A stretch of 64,000 nt of DNA, taken from Strongylocentrotus purpuratus (Eukaryota; Echinodermata; Echinoidea; Camarodonta; Strongylocentrotidae). The position numbers and the translations under genes were made by a program. A model generated the notes under the pieces. That model was given only the letters and a program-made list of their open reading frames with translations. It was not told where the DNA came from and did no database searches. Below are positions 1 to 15,700 of this stretch, one piece after another. Location: NCBI RefSeq assembly GCF_000002235.5, contig NW_022145534.1:186001-250000 (forward strand). The letters are read 5' to 3'. Numbering within the stretch: position 1 is the first letter of the stretch; each line of letters begins with the position of its first letter.

Positions 1-180
1 CCCACAATGAATGTACCTACATGCAATTAGATGGATCCTGACCCCCATATCCCTTTGAAAGGGGCGTAGTGGCAAATATTGTAAAAATTTGAATTATCAC
101 AACTTTCGGGCCGAAATTGTAAGGGCCGGGGTGGTTCAGCATTTTGAAGGAAAAAAAATCATTTTTTTTAGGCTAGTTTC

Positions 181-360
181 CCCACAATGAATGTACCTAC
201 ATGCCATTAGATGGATCCTGACCCCCATATCCCTTTGAAAGGGGCGTAGTGGCAAATATTGTAAAAATTTGAATTATCACAACTTTCGGGCCGAAATTGT
301 AAGGGCCGGGGTGGTTCAGCATTTTGAAGGAAAAATATATTTTTTTTAATAGGCTAGTTT
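181..360. repeat. Representative satellite monomer (subfamily S1)
   Basis: This is one full unit of the commonest type. It holds three short dyads in fixed positions: ATGTACCTACAT, CCCTTTGAAAGGG and TTTCGGGCCGAAA (11-22, 51-63 and 104-116 in the first unit of the window). It also carries the BamHI hexamer GGATCC. S1 is recognised by GGGGCGTAGTGGCAA and AAATTGTAAGGGCC. A second type, S2, has GAAGCGTAGGGGCAA and AAATTAGAAGGTCC (for example 601-680, 3128-3200, 15087-15160). A third, S3, has GTGATAATTTGAATAAACACC and CAGGCC(A/G)AAATGG. Confidence 0.9.
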
Positions 361-3300
361 CCCCACAATGAATGTACCTACATGCAATTAGATGGATCCT
401 GACCCCCATATCCCTTTGAAAGGGGCGTAGTGGCAAATATTGTAAAAATTTGAATTATCACAACTTTCGGGCCGAAATTGTAAGGGCCGGGGTGGTTCAG
501 CATTTTGAAGGAAAAAATTATATTTTTTGATTAGGCTAGTTTCCCCACAATGAATGTACCTACATGCAATTAAATGGATCCTGACCCCCATATCCCTTTG
601 AAAGAAGCGTAGGGGCAAATATTGTAAAAATTTGAATTATCACAACTTTCGGGCCGAAATTAGAAGGGCCGGGGTGGTTCAGCATTTTGAAGGAAAAAAT
701 TATATTTTTTGATTAGGCTAGTTTCCCCACAATGAATGTACCTACATGCAATTAAATGGATCCTGACCCCCATATCCCTTTGAAAGGGGCGTAGGGGCAA
801 ATATTGTAAAAATTTGAATTATCACAACTTTCGGGCCGAAATTGAAGGGCCGGGGTGGTTCAGCATTTTGAAGGAAAAATTATATTTTTGATAGGCTAGT
901 TTCCCCACAATGAATGTACCTACATGCAATTAAATGGATCCTGACCCCCATATCCCTTTGAAAGGGGCGTAGTGGCAAATATTGTAAAAATTTGAATTAT
1001 CACAACTTTCGGGCCGAAATTGTAAGGGCCGGGGTGGTTCAGCATTTTGAAGGAAAAAATCATTTTTTAATAGGCTAGTTTCCCCACAATGAATGTACCT
1101 ACATGCAATTAAATGGATCCTGACCCCCATATCCCTTTGAAAGGGGCGTAGTGGCAAATATTGTAAAAATTTGAATTATCACAACTTTCGGGCCGAAATT
1201 GTAAGGGCCGGGGTGGTTCAGCATTTTGAAGGAAAAAAAATATTTTTTTAATAGGCTAGTTTCCCCACAATGAATGTACCTACATGCAATTAAATGGATC
1301 CTGACCCCCATATCCCTTTGAAAGGGGCGTAGTGGCAAATATTGTAAAAATTTGAATTATCACAACTTTCGGGCCGAAATTGTAAGGGCCGGGGTGGTTC
1401 AGCATTTTGAAGGAAAATATTTTTTTTTTAATAGGCTAGTTTCCCCACAATGAATGTACCTACATGCCATTAGATGGATCCTGACCCCCATATCCCTTTG
1501 AAAGGGGCGTAGTGGCAAATATTGTAAAAATTTGAATTATCACAACTTTCGGGCCGAAATTGTAAGGGCCGGGGTGGTTCAGCATTTTGAAGGAAAAAAT
1601 TATATTTTTTGATTAGGCTAGTTTCCCCACAATGAATGTACCTACATGCAATTAATGGATCCTGACCCCCATATCCCTTTGAAAGAAGCGTAGGGGCAAA
1701 TATTGTAAAAATTTGAATTATCACAACTTTCGGGCCGAAATTAGAAGGTCCGGGGTGGTTCAGCATTTTGAAGGAAAAAATTATATTTTTTGATTAGGCT
1801 AGTTTCCCCACAATGAATGTACCTACATGCAATTAAATGGATCCTGACCCCCATATCCCTTTGAAAGGGGCGTAGTGGCAAATATTGTAAAAATTTGAAT
1901 TATCACAACTTTCGGGCCGAAATTGTAAGGGCCGGGGTGGTTCAGCATTTTGAAGGAAAAAATCATTTTTTTTAATAGGCTAGTTTCCCCACAATGAATG
2001 TACCTACATGCCATTAGATGGATCCTGACCCCCATATCCCTTTGAAAGGGGCGTAGTGGCAAATATTGTAAAAATTTGAATTATCACAACTTTCGGGCCG
2101 AAATTGTAAGGGCCGGGGTGGTTCAGCATTTTGAGGAAAAAATATTTTTTTTTAATAGGCTAGTTTCCCCACAATGAATGTACCTACATGCCATTAGATG
2201 GATCCTGACCCCCATATCCCTTTGAAAGGGGCGTAGGGCAAATATTGTAAAAATTTGAATTATCACAACTTTCGGGCCGAAATTAGAAGGTCCGGGGTGG
2301 TTCAGCATTTTGAAGGAAAAATTATATTTTTTGATTAGGCTAGTTTCCCCACAATGAATGTACCTACATGCAATTAAATGGATCCTGACCCCCATATCCC
2401 TTTGAAAGAAGCGTAGGGCAAATATTGTAAAAATTTGAATTATCACAACTTTCGGGCCGAAATTGAAGGTCCGGGGTGGTTCAGCATTTTGAAGGAAAAA
2501 ATTATATTTTTTTGATTAGGCTAGTTTCCCCACAATGAATGTACCTACATGCAATTAAATGGATCCTGACCCCCATATCCCTTTGAAAGGGGCGTAGTGG
2601 CAAATATTGTAAAAATTTGAATTATCACAACTTTCGGGCCGAAATTGTAAGGGCCGGGGTGGTTCAGCATTTTGAAGGAAAAAATCATTTTTTTAATAGG
2701 CTAGTTTCCCCACAATGAATGTACCTACATGCAATTAAATGGATCCTGACCCCCATATCCCTTTGAAAGGGGCGTAGTGGCAAATATTGTAAAAATTTGA
2801 ATTATCACAACTTTCGGGCCGAAATTGTAAGGGCCGGGGTGGTTCAGCATTTTGAAGGAAAAATATATTTTTTTTTATAGGCTAGTTTCCCCACAATGAA
2901 TGTACCTACATGCCATTAGATGGATCCTGACCCCCATATCCCTTTGAAAGGGGCGTAGTGGCAAATATTGTAAAAATTTGAATTATCACAACTTTCGGGC
3001 CGAAATTGTAAGGGCCGGGGTGGTTCAGCATTTTGAAGGAAAAAATTATATTTTTTGATTAGGCTAGTTTCCCCACAATGAATGTACCTACATGCAATTA
3101 AATGGATCCTGACCCCCATATCCCTTTGAAAGAAGCGTAGGGGCAAATATTGTAAAAATTTGAATTATCACAACTTTCGGGCCGAAATTAGAAGGTCCGG
3201 GGTGGTTCAGCATTTTGAAGGAAAAAATTATATTTTTTGATTAGGCTAGTTTCCCCACAATGAATGTACCTACATGCAATTAAATGGATCCTGACCCCCA

Positions 3301-6300
3301 TATCCCTTTGAAAGGGGCGTAGTGGCAAATATTGTAAAAATTTGAATTATCACAACTTTCGGGCCGAAATTGTAAGGGCCGGGGTGGTTCAGCATTTTGA
3401 AGGAAAAAATCATTTTTTTAATAGGCTAGTTTCCCCACAATGAATGTACCTACATGCCATTAGATGGATCCTGACCCCCATATCCCTTTGAAAGGGGCGT
3501 AGTGGCAAATATTGTAAAAATTTGAATTATCACAACTTTCGGGCCGAAATTGTAAGGGCCGGGGTGGTTCAGCATTTTGAAGGAAAAATTATATTTTTTG
3601 ATTAGGCTAGTTTCCCCACAATGAATGTACCTACATGCAATTAAATGGATCCTGACCCCCATATCCCTTTGAAAGAAGCGTAGGGGCAAATATTGTAAAA
3701 ATTTGAATTATCACAACTTTCGGGCCGAAATTAGAAGGTCCGGGGTGGTTCAGCATTTTGAAGGAAAAAATTATATTTTTTATTAGGCTAGTTTCCCCAC
3801 AATGAATGTACCTACATGCAATTAAATGGATCCTGACCCCCATATCCCTTTGAAAGGGGCGTAGTGGCAAATATTGTAAAAATTTGAATTATCACAACTT
3901 TCGGGCCGAAATTGTAAGGGCCGGGGTGGTTCAGCATTTTGGAGGAAAATATATATTTTTTTTAATAGGCTAGTTTCCCCACAATGAATGTACCTACATG
4001 CCATTAGATGGATCCTGACCCCCATATCCCTTTGAAAGGGGCGTAGTGGCAAATATTGTAAAAATTTGAATTATCACAACTTTCGGGCCGAAATTGTAAG
4101 GGCCGGGGTGGTTCAGCATTTTGGAGGAAAAATATATTTTTTTTTAATAGGCTAGTTTCCCCACAATGAATGTACATACATGCCATTAGATGGATCCTGA
4201 CCCCCATATCCCTTTGAAAGGGGCGTAGTGGCAAATATTGTAAAAATTTGAATTATCACAACTTTCGGGCCGAAATTGTAAGGGCCGGGGTGGTTCAGCA
4301 TTTTGAAGGAAAAAAATCATTTTTTTTATAGGCTAGTTTCCCCACAATGAATGTACCTACATGCCATTAGATGGATCCTGACCCCCATATCCCTTTGAAA
4401 GGGGCGTAGTGGCAAATATTGTAAAAATTTGAATTATCACAACTTTCGGGCCGAAATTGTAAGGGCCGGGGTGGTTCAGCATTTTGGAGGAAAATATATT
4501 TTTTTTAATAGGCTAGTTTCCCCACAATGAATGTACATACATGCCATTAGATGGATCCTGACCCCCATATCCCTTTGAAAGAAGCGTAGGGGCAAATATT
4601 GTAAAAATTTGAATTATCACAACTTTCGGGCCGAAATTAGAAGGTCCGGGGTGGTTCAGCATTTTGAAGGAAAAAATTATATTTTTTGATTAGGCTAGTT
4701 TCCCCACAATGAATGTACCTACATGCAATTAAATGGATCCTGACCCCCATATCCCTTTGAAAGAAGCGTAGGGCAAATATTGTAAAAATTTGAATTATCA
4801 CAACTTTCGGGCCGAAATTAGAAGGTCCGGGGTGGTTCAGCATTTTGAAGGAAAAAATTATATTTTTTGATTAGGCTAGTTTCCCCACAATGAATGTACC
4901 TACATGCAATTAAATGGATCCTGACCCCCATATCCCTTTGAAAGGGGCGTAGTGGCAAATATTGTAAAAATTTGAATTATCACAACTTTCGGGCCGAAAT
5001 TAGAAGGTCCGGGGTGGTTCAGCATTTTGAAGGAAAAAATTATATTTTTTGATAGGCTAGTTTCCCCACAATGAATGTACCTACATGCAATTAAATGGAT
5101 CCTGACCCCCATATCCCTTTGAAAGGGGCGTAGTGGCAAATATTGTAAAAATTTGAATTATCACAACTTTCGGGCCGAAATTGTAAGGGCCGGGGTGGTT
5201 CAGCATTTTGAAGGAAAAAATCATTTTTTTTAATAGGCTAGTTTCCCCACAATGAATGTACCTACATGCAATTAAATGGATCCTGACCCCCATATCCCTT
5301 TGAAAGGGGCGTAGTGGCAAATATTGTAAAAATTTGAATTATCACAACTTTCGGGCCGAAATTGTAAGGGCCGGGGTGGTTCAGCATTTTGAAGGAAAAA
5401 AAATCATTTTTTTTAATAGGCTAGTTTCCCCACAATGAATGTACCTACATGCAATTAAATGGATCCTGACCCCCATATCCCTTTGAAAGGGGCGTAGTGG
5501 CAAATATTGTAAAAATTTGAATTATCACAACTTTCGGGCCGAAATTGAAGGGCCGGGGTGGTTCAGCATTTTGAGGAAAATATTTTTTTTTTTTTATAGG
5601 CTAGTTTCCCCACAATGAATGTACCTACATGCAATTAAATGGATCCTGACCCCCATATCCCTTTGAAAGGGGCGTAGTGGCAAATATTGTAAAAATTTGA
5701 ATTATCACAACTTTCGGGCCGAAATTGAAGGGCCGGGGTGGTTCAGCATTTTGAAGGAAAAATTATATTTTTTGATTAGGCTAGTTTCCCCACAATGAAT
5801 GTACCTACATGCAATTAAATGGATCCTGACCCCCATATCCCTTTGAAAGGGGCGTAGTGGCAAATATTGTAAAAATTTGAATTATCACAACTTTCGGGCC
5901 GAAATTGTAAGGGCCGGGGTGGTTCAGCATTTTGAAGGAAAAAATCATTTTTTTTAATAGGCTAGTTTCCCCACAATGAATGTACCTACATGCCATTAGA
6001 TGGATCCTGACCCCCATATCCCTTTGAAAGGGGCGTAGTGGCAAATATTGTAAAAATTTGAATTATCACAACTTTCGGGCCGAAATTAGAAGGGCCGGGG
6101 TGGTTCAGCATTTTGAAGGAAAAAATTATATTTTTTTATTAGGCTAGTTTCCCCACAATGAATGTACCTACATGCAATTAAATGGATCCTGACCCCCATA
6201 TCCCTTTGAAAGGGGCGTAGTGGCAAATATTGTAAAAATTTGAATTATCACAACTTTCGGGCCGAAATTGTAAGGGCCGGGGTGGTTCAGCATTTTGGAG

Positions 6301-9300
6301 GAAAAATATATTTTTTTTTAATAGGCTAGTTTCCCCACAATGAATGTACCTACATGCCATTAATGGATCCTGACCCCCATATCCCTTTGAAAGGGGCGTA
6401 GTGGCAAATATTGTAAAAATTTGAATTATCACAACTTTCGGGCCGAAATTGTAAGGGCCGGGGTGGTTCAGCATTTTGGAGGAAAAATATATTTTTTTTT
6501 AATAGGCTAGTTTCCCCACAATGAATGTACCTACATGCCATTAGATGGATCCTGACCCCCATATCCCTTTGAAAGGGGCGTAGTGGCAAATATTGTAAAA
6601 ATTTGAATTATCACAACTTTCGGGCCGAAATTGTAAGGGCCGGGGTGGTTCAGCATTTTGAAGGAAAAAAATCATTTTTTTTAATAGGCTAGTTTCCCCA
6701 CAATGAATGTACCTACATGCATTAGATGGATCCTGACCCCCATATCCCTTTGAAAGGGGCGTAGTGGCAAATATTGTAAAAATTTGAATTATCACAACTT
6801 TCGGGCCGAAATTGTAAGGGCCGGGGTGGTTCAGCATTTTGGAGGAAAAATATATTTTTTTAATAGGCTAGTTTCCCCACAATGAATGTACCTACATGCA
6901 ATTAAATGGATCCTGACCCCCATATCCCTTTGAAAGGGCGTAGGGGCAAATATTGTAAAAATTTGAATTATCACAACTTTCGGGCCGAAATTAGAAGGTC
7001 CGGGGTGGTTCAGCATTTTGAAGGAAAAATTATATTTTTTTGATAGGCTAGTTTCCCCACAATGAATGTACCTACATGCAATTAAATGGATCCTGACCCC
7101 CATATCCCTTTGAAAGGGGCGTAGTGGCAAATATTGTAAAAATTTGAATTATCACAACTTTCGGGCCGAAATTGTAAGGGCCGGGGTGGTTCAGCATTTT
7201 GAAGGAAAAAATCATTTTTTTTAATAGGCTAGTTTCCCCACAATGAATGTACCTACATGCAATTAAATGGATCCTGACCCCCATATCCCTTTGAAAGGGG
7301 CGTAGTGGCAAATATTGTAAAAATTTGAATTATCACAACTTTCGGGCCGAAATTGTAAGGGCCGGGGTGGTTCAGCATTTTGAAGGAAAAAAATCATTTT
7401 TTTTAATAGGCTAGTTTCCCCACAATGAATGTACCTACATGCAATTAAATGGATCCTGACCCCCATATCCCTTTGAAAGGGGCGTAGTGGCAAATATTGT
7501 AAAAATTTGAATTATCACAACTTTCGGGGCGAAATTGTAAGGGCCGGGGTGGTTCAGCATTTTGGAGGAAAATATTTTTTTTTTTTATAGGCTAGTTTCC
7601 CCACAATGAATGTACCTACATGCAATTAAATGGATCCTGACCCCCATATCCCTTTGAAAGGGGCGTAGTGGCAAATATTGTAAAAATTTGAATTATCACA
7701 ACTTTCGGGCCGAAATTGTAAGGGCCGGGGTGGTTCAGCATTTTGAAGGAAAAAATTATATTTTTTGATTAGGCTAGTTTCCCCACAATGAATGTACCTA
7801 CATGCAATTAAATGGATCCTGACCCCCATATCCCTTTGAAAGAAGCGTAGGGGCAAATATTGTAAAAATTTGAATTATCACAACTTTCGGGCCGAAATTA
7901 GAAGGTCCGGGGTGGTTCAGCATTTTGAAGGAAAAAATTATATTTTTTGATTAGGCTAGTTTCCCCACAATGAATGTACCTACATGCAATTAAATGGATC
8001 CTGACCCCCATATCCCTTTGAAAGGGGCGTAGTGGCAAATATTGTAAAAATTTGAATTATCACAACTTTCGGGCCGAAATTGTAAGGGCCGGGGTGGTTC
8101 AGCATTTTGGAGGAAAATATATATTTTTTTAATAGGCTAGTTTCCCCACAATGAATGTACCTACATGCCATTAGATGGATCCTGACCCCCATATCCCTTT
8201 GAAAGGGGCGTAGTGGCAAATATTGTAAAAATTTGAATTATCACAACTTTCGGGCCGAAATTGTAAGGGCCGGGGTGGTTCAGCATTTTGAAGGAAAAAT
8301 ATATTTTTTTAATAGGCTAGTTTCCCCACAATGAATGTACCTACATGCCATTAGATGGATCCTGACCCCCATATCCCTTTGAAAGGGGCGTAGTGGCAAA
8401 TATTGTAAAAATTTGAATTATCACAACTTTCGGGCCGAAATTGTAAGGGCCGGGGTGGTTCAGCATTTTGAAGGAAAAAAAATCATTTTTTTTAATAGGC
8501 TAGTTTCCCCACAATGAATGTACCTACATGCCATTAGATGGATCCTGACCCCCATATCCCTTTGAAAGGGGCGTAGTGGCAAATATTGTAAAAATTTGAA
8601 TTATCACAACTTTCGGGCCGAAATTGTAAGGGCCGGGGTGGTTCAGCATTTTGGAGGAAAATATATATTTTTTTTAATAGGCTAGTTTCCCCACAATGAA
8701 TGTACATACATGCCATTAGATGGATCCTGACCCCCATATCCCTTTGAAAGGGCGTAGGGGCAAATATTGTAAAAATTTGAATTATCACAACTTTCGGGCC
8801 GAAATTAGAAGGTCCGGGGTGGTTCAGCATTTTGAAGGAAAAATTATATTTTTTGATTAGGCTAGTTTCCCCACAATGAATGTACCTACATGCAATTAAA
8901 TGGATCCTGACCCCCATATCCCTTTGAAAGGGCGTAGGGGCAAATATTGTAAAAATTTGAATTATCACAACTTTCGGGCCGAAATTAGAAGGTCCGGGTG
9001 GTTCAGCATTTTGAAGGAAAAAATTATATTTTTTGATTAGGCTAGTTTCCCCACAATGAATGTACCTACATGCAATTAAATGGATCCTGACCCCCATATC
9101 CCTTTGAAAGAAGCGTAGGGGCAAATATTGTAAAAATTTGAATTATCACAACTTTCGGGCCGAAATTAGAAGGTCGGGGTGGTTCAGCATTTTGAAGGAA
9201 AAAATTATATTTTTGATAGGCTAGTTTCCCCACAATGAATGTACCTACATGCAATTAAATGGATCCTGACCCCCATATCCCTTTGAAAGGGGCGTAGTGG

Positions 9301-9740
9301 CAAATATTGTAAAAATTTGAATTATCACAACTTTCGGGCCGAAATTGTAAGGGCCGGGGTGGTTCAGCATTTTGAAGGAAAAAAATCATTTTTTTAATAG
9401 GCTAGTTTCCCCACAATGAATGTACCTACATGCAATTAAATGGATCCTGACCCCCATATCCCTTTGAAAGGGGCGTAGTGGCAAATATTGTAAAAATTTG
9501 AATTATCACAACTTTCGGGCCGAAATTGTAAGGGCCGGGGTGGTTCAGCATTTTGAAGGAAAAAAAAATATTTTTTTTAATAGGCTAGTTTCCCCACAAT
9601 GAATGTACCTACATGCAATTAAATGGATCCTGACCCCCATATCCCTTTGAAAGGGGCGTAGTGGCAAATATTGTAAAAATTTGAATTATCACAACTTTCG
9701 GGCCGAAATTGGAAGGGCCGGGGTGGTTCAGCATTTTGGA

Positions 9741-12700
9741 GGAAAAAATTTTTTTTTTTATAGGCTAGTTTCCCCACAATGAATGTACCTACATGCCATT
9801 AGATGGATCCTGACCCCCATATCCCTTTGAAAGGGGCGTAGTGGCAAATATTGTAAAAATTTGAATTATCACAACTTTCGGGCCGAAATTGTAAGGGCCG
9901 GGGTGGTTCAGCATTTTGAAGGAAAAAATTATATTTTTTGATTAGGCTAGTTTCCCCACAATGAATGTACCTACATGCAATTAAATGGATCCTGACCCCC
10001 ATATCCCTTTGAAAGAAGCGTAGGGGCAAATATTGTAAAAATTTGAATTATCACAACTTTCGGGCCGAAATTAGAAGGGCCGGGGTGGTTCAGCATTTTG
10101 AAGGAAAAAATTATATTTTTTGATTAGGCTAGTTTCCCCACAATGAATGTACCTACATGCAATTAAATGGATCCTGACCCCCATATCCCTTTGAAAGGGG
10201 CGTAGTGGCAAATATTGTAAAAATTTGAATTATCACAACTTTCGGGCCGAAATTGTAAGGGCCGGGGTGGTTCAGCATTTTGAAGGAAAAAATTATTTTT
10301 TGATTAGGCTAGTTTCCCCACAATGAATGTACCTACATGCAATTAAATGGATCCTGACCCCCATATCCCTTTGAAAGAAGGCGTAGGGCAAATATTGTAA
10401 AAATTTGAATTATCACAACTTTCGGGCCGAAATTAGAAGGTCCGGGGTGGTTCAGCATTTTGAAGGAAAAATTATATTTTTTGATTAGGCTAGTTTCCCC
10501 ACAATGAATGTACCTACATGCAATTAAATGGATCCTGACCCCCATATCCCTTTGAAAGGGGCGTAGTGGCAAATATTGTAAAAATTTGAATTATCACAAC
10601 TTTCGGGCCGAAATTGTAAGGGCCGGGGTGGTTCAGCATTTTGAAGGAAAAATATATTTTTTTTAATAGGCTAGTTTCCCCACAATGAATGTACCTACAT
10701 GCCATTAGATGGATCCTGACCCCCATATCCCTTTGAAAGGGGCGTAGTGGCAAATATTGTAAAAATTTGAATTATCACAACTTTCGGGCCGAAATTGTAA
10801 GGGCCGGGGTGGTTCAGCATTTTGAAGGAAAAATATATTTTTTTTAATAGGCTAGTTTCCCCACAATGAATGTACCTACATGCCATTAAATGGATCCTGA
10901 CCCCCATATCCCTTTGAAAGGGGCGTAGTGGCAAATATTGTAAAAATTTGAATTATCACAACTTTCGGGCCGAAATTGTAAGGGCCGGGGTGGTTCAGCA
11001 TTTTGAAGGAAAAAAAATCATTTTTTTTAATAGGCTAGTTTCCCCACAATGAATGTACCTACATGCCATTAGATGGATCCTGACCCCCATATCCCTTTGA
11101 AAGGGGCGTAGTGGCAAATATTGTAAAAATTTGAATTATCACAACTTTCGGGCCGAAATTGTAAGGGCCGGGGTGGTTCAGCATTTTGGAGGAAAAATAT
11201 ATTTTTTTAATAGGCTAGTTTCCCCACAATGAATGTACATACATGCCATTAGATGGATCCTGACCCCCATATCCCTTTGAAAGGGGCGTAGTGGCAAATA
11301 TTGTAAAAATTTGAATTATCACAACTTTCGGGCCGAAATTGTAAGGGCCGGGGTGGTTCAGCATTTTGAAGGAAAAAATTATATTTTTTGATTAGGCTAG
11401 TTTCCCCACAATGAATGTACCTACATGCAATTAAATGGATCCTGACCCCCATATCCCTTTGAAAGAAGCGTAGGGGCAAATATTGTAAAAATTTGAATTA
11501 TCACAACTTTCGGGCCGAAATTAGAAGGTCCGGGGTGGTTCAGCATTTTGAAGGAAAAAATTATATTTTTTGATTAGGCTAGTTTCCCCACAATGAATGT
11601 ACCTACATGCAATTAAATGGATCCTGACCCCCATATCCCTTTGAAAGAAGCGTAGGGGCAAATATTGTAAAAATTTGAATTATCACAACTTTCGGGCCGA
11701 AATTAGAAGGTCCGGGGTGGTTCAGCATTTTGAAGGAAAAAATTATATTTTTTGATAGGCTAGTTTCCCCACAATGAATGTACCTACATGCAATTAAATG
11801 GATCCTGACCCCCATATCCCTTTGAAAGGGGCGTAGTGGCAAATATTGTAAAAATTTGAATTATCACAACTTTCGGGCCGAAATTGTAAGGGCCGGGGTG
11901 GTTCAGCATTTTGAAGGAAAAAAATCATTTTTTTTAATAGGCTAGTTTCCCCACAATGAATGTACCTACATGCAATTAAATGGATCCTGACCCCCATATC
12001 CCTTTGAAAGGGGCGTAGTGGCAAATATTGTAAAAATTTGAATTATCACAACTTTCGGGCCGAAATTGTAAGGGCCGGGGTGGTTCAGCATTTTGAAGGA
12101 AAAAAAAATCATTTTTTTAATAGGCTAGTTTCCCCACAATGAATGTACCTACATGCAATTAAATGGATCCTGACCCCCATATCCCTTTGAAAGGGGCGTA
12201 GTGGCAAATATTGTAAAAATTTGAATTATCACAACTTTCGGGCCGAAATTGAAGGGCCGGGGTGGTTCAGCATTTTGGAGGAAAATATTTTTTTTTTTAT
12301 AGGCTAGTTTCCCCACAATGAATGTACCTACATGCCATTAGATGGATCCTGACCCCCATATCCCTTTGAAAGGGGCGTAGTGGCAAATATTGTAAAAATT
12401 TGAATTATCACAACTTTCGGGCCGAAATTGTAAGGGCCGGGGTGGTTCAGCATTTTGAAGGAAAAAATTATATTTTTTGATTAGGCTAGTTTCCCCACAA
12501 TGAATGTACCTACATGCAATTAAATGGATCCTGACCCCCATATCCCTTTGAAAGGCGTAGGGGCAAATATTGTAAAAATTTGAATTATCACAACTTTCGG
12601 GCCGAAATTAGAAGGTCCGGGGTGGTTCAGCATTTTGAAGGAAAAAATTATATTTTTTGATTAGGCTAGTTTCCCCACAATGAATGTACCTACATGCAAT

Positions 12701-15700
12701 TAAATGGATCCTGACCCCCATATCCCTTTGAAAGGGGCGTAGTGGCAAATATTGTAAAAATTTGAATTATCACAACTTTCGGGCCGAAATTGTAAGGGCC
12801 GGGGTGGTTCAGCATTTTGAAGGAAAAAATCATTTTTTTTAATAGGCTAGTTTCCCCACAATGAATGTACCTACATGCCATTAGATGGATCCTGACCCCC
12901 ATATCCCTTTGAAAGGGGCGTAGTGGCAAATATTGTAAAAATTTGAATTATCACAACTTTCGGGCCGAAATTAGAAGGGCCGGGGTGGTTCAGCATTTTG
13001 AAGGAAAAATTATATTTTTTATTAGGCTAGTTTCCCCACAATGAATGTACCTACATGCAATTAAATGGATCCTGACCCCCATATCCCTTTGAAAGGGGCG
13101 TAGTGGCAAATATTGTAAAAATTTGAATTATCACAACTTTCGGGCCGAAATTGTAAGGGCCGGGGTGGTTCAGCATTTTGGAGGAAAATATATATTTTTT
13201 TTAATAGGCTAGTTTCCCCACAATGAATGTACCTACATGCCATTAGATGGATCCTGACCCCCATATCCCTTTGAAAGGGGCGTAGTGGCAAATATTGTAA
13301 AAATTTGAATTATCACAACTTTCGGGCCGAAATTGTAAGGGCCGGGGTGGTTCAGCATTTTGGAGGAAAATATATATTTTTTTTAATAGGCTAGTTTCCC
13401 CACAATGAATGTACCTACATGCCATTAGATGGATCCTGACCCCCATATCCCTTTGAAAGGGGCGTAGTGGCAAATATTGTAAAAATTTGAATTATCACAA
13501 CTTTCGGGCCGAAATTGTAAGGGCCGGGGTGGTTCAGCATTTTGAAGGAAAAAAATCATTTTTTTTATAGGCTAGTTTCCCCACAATGAATGTACCTACA
13601 TGCCATTAGATGGATCCTGACCCCCATATCCCTTTGAAAGGGGCGTAGTGGCAAATATTGTAAAAATTTGAATTATCACAACTTTCGGGCCGAAATTGTA
13701 AGGGCCGGGGTGGTTCAGCATTTTGAGGAAAAATATATTTTTTTTAATAGGCTAGTTTCCCCACAATGAATGTACCTACATGCCATTAGATGGATCCTGA
13801 CCCCCATATCCCTTTGAAAGAAGCGTAGGGCAAATATTGTAAAAATTTGAATTATCACAACTTTCGGGCCGAAATTAGAAGGTCCGGGGTGGTTCAGCAT
13901 TTTGAAGGAAAAAATTATATTTTTTGATTAGGCTAGTTTCCCCACAATGAATGTACCTACATGCAATTAAATGGATCCTGACCCCCATATCCCTTTGAAA
14001 GAAGCGTAGGGGCAAATATTGTAAAAATTTGAATTATCACAACTTTCGGGCCGAAATTAGAAGGTCCGGGGTGGTTCAGCATTTTGAAGGAAAAAATTAT
14101 ATTTTTTGATTAGGCTAGTTTCCCCACAATGAATGTACCTACATGCAATTAAATGGATCCTGACCCCCATATCCCTTTGAAAGGGGCGTAGTGGCAAATA
14201 TTGTAAAAATTTGAATTATCACAACTTTCGGGCCGAAATTGTAAGGGCCGGGGTGGTTCAGCATTTTGAAGGAAAAAATTATATTTTTTGATAGGCTAGT
14301 TTCCCCACAATGAATGTACCTACATGCAATTAAATGGATCCTGACCCCCATATCCCTTTGAAAGGGGCGTAGTGGCAAATATTGTAAAAATTTGAATTAT
14401 CACAACTTTCGGGCCGAAATTGTAAGGGCCGGGGTGGTTCAGCATTTTGAAGGAAAAAATTATTTTTTTTAATAGGCTAGTTTCCCCACAATGAATGTAC
14501 CTACATGCAATTAAATGGATCCTGACCCCCATATCCCTTTGAAAGGGGCGTAGTGGCAAATATTGTAAAAATTTGAATTATCACAACTTTCGGGCCGAAA
14601 TTGTAAGGGCCGGGGTGGTTCAGCATTTTGAAGGAAAAAAAATATTTTTTTTAATAGGCTAGTTTCCCCACAATGAATGTACCTACATGCAATTAAATGG
14701 ATCCTGACCCCCATATCCCTTTGAAAGGGGCGTAGTGGCAAATATTGTAAAAATTTGAATTATCACAACTTTCGGGCCGAAATTGTAAGGGCCGGGGTGG
14801 TTCAGCATTTTGGAGGAAAATATTTTTTTTTTTATAGGCTAGTTTCCCCACAATGAATGTACCTACATGCCATTAGATGGATCCTGACCCCCATATCCCT
14901 TTGAAAGGGGCGTAGTGGCAAATATTGTAAAAATTTGAATTATCACAACTTTCGGGCCGAAATTGTAAGGGCCGGGGTGGTTCAGCATTTTGAAGGAAAA
15001 AATTATATTTTTTGATTAGGCTAGTTTCCCCACAATGAATGTACCTACATGCAATTAAATGGATCCTGACCCCCATATCCCTTTGAAAGAAGCGTAGGGG
15101 CAAATATTGTAAAAATTTGAATTATCACAACTTTCGGGCCGAAATTAGAAGGTCCGGGGTGGTTCAGCATTTTGAAGGAAAAAATTATATTTTTTGATTA
15201 GGCTAGTTTCCCCACAATGAATGTACCTACATGCAATTAAATGGATCCTGACCCCCATATCCCTTTGAAAGGGGCGTAGTGGCAAATATTGTAAAAATTT
15301 GAATTATCACAACTTTCGGGCCGAAATTGTAAGGGCCGGGGTGGTTCAGCATTTTGAAGGAAAAAAATCATTTTTTTTAATAGGCTAGTTTCCCCACAAT
15401 GAATGTACCTACATGCCATTAGATGGATCCTGACCCCCATATCCCTTTGAAAGGGGCGTAGTGGCAAATATTGTAAAAATTTGAATTATCACAACTTTCG
15501 GGCCGAAATTAGAAGGGCCGGGGTGGTTCAGCATTTTGAAGGAAAAAATTATATTTTTTATTAGGCTAGTTTCCCCACAATGAATGTACCTACATGCAAT
15601 TAAATGGATCCTGACCCCCATATCCCTTTGAAAGGGGCGTAGTGGCAAATATTGTAAAAATTTGAATTATCACAACTTTCGGGCCGAAATTGTAAGGGCC

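Noticed and set aside
101-140. CENP-B box in the TTTCGGGCCGAAATTG region of the monomer
   Set aside because: The TTCG start is present, but the fixed A and the CGGG at the required distances are not, so the 17 bp consensus is not met.
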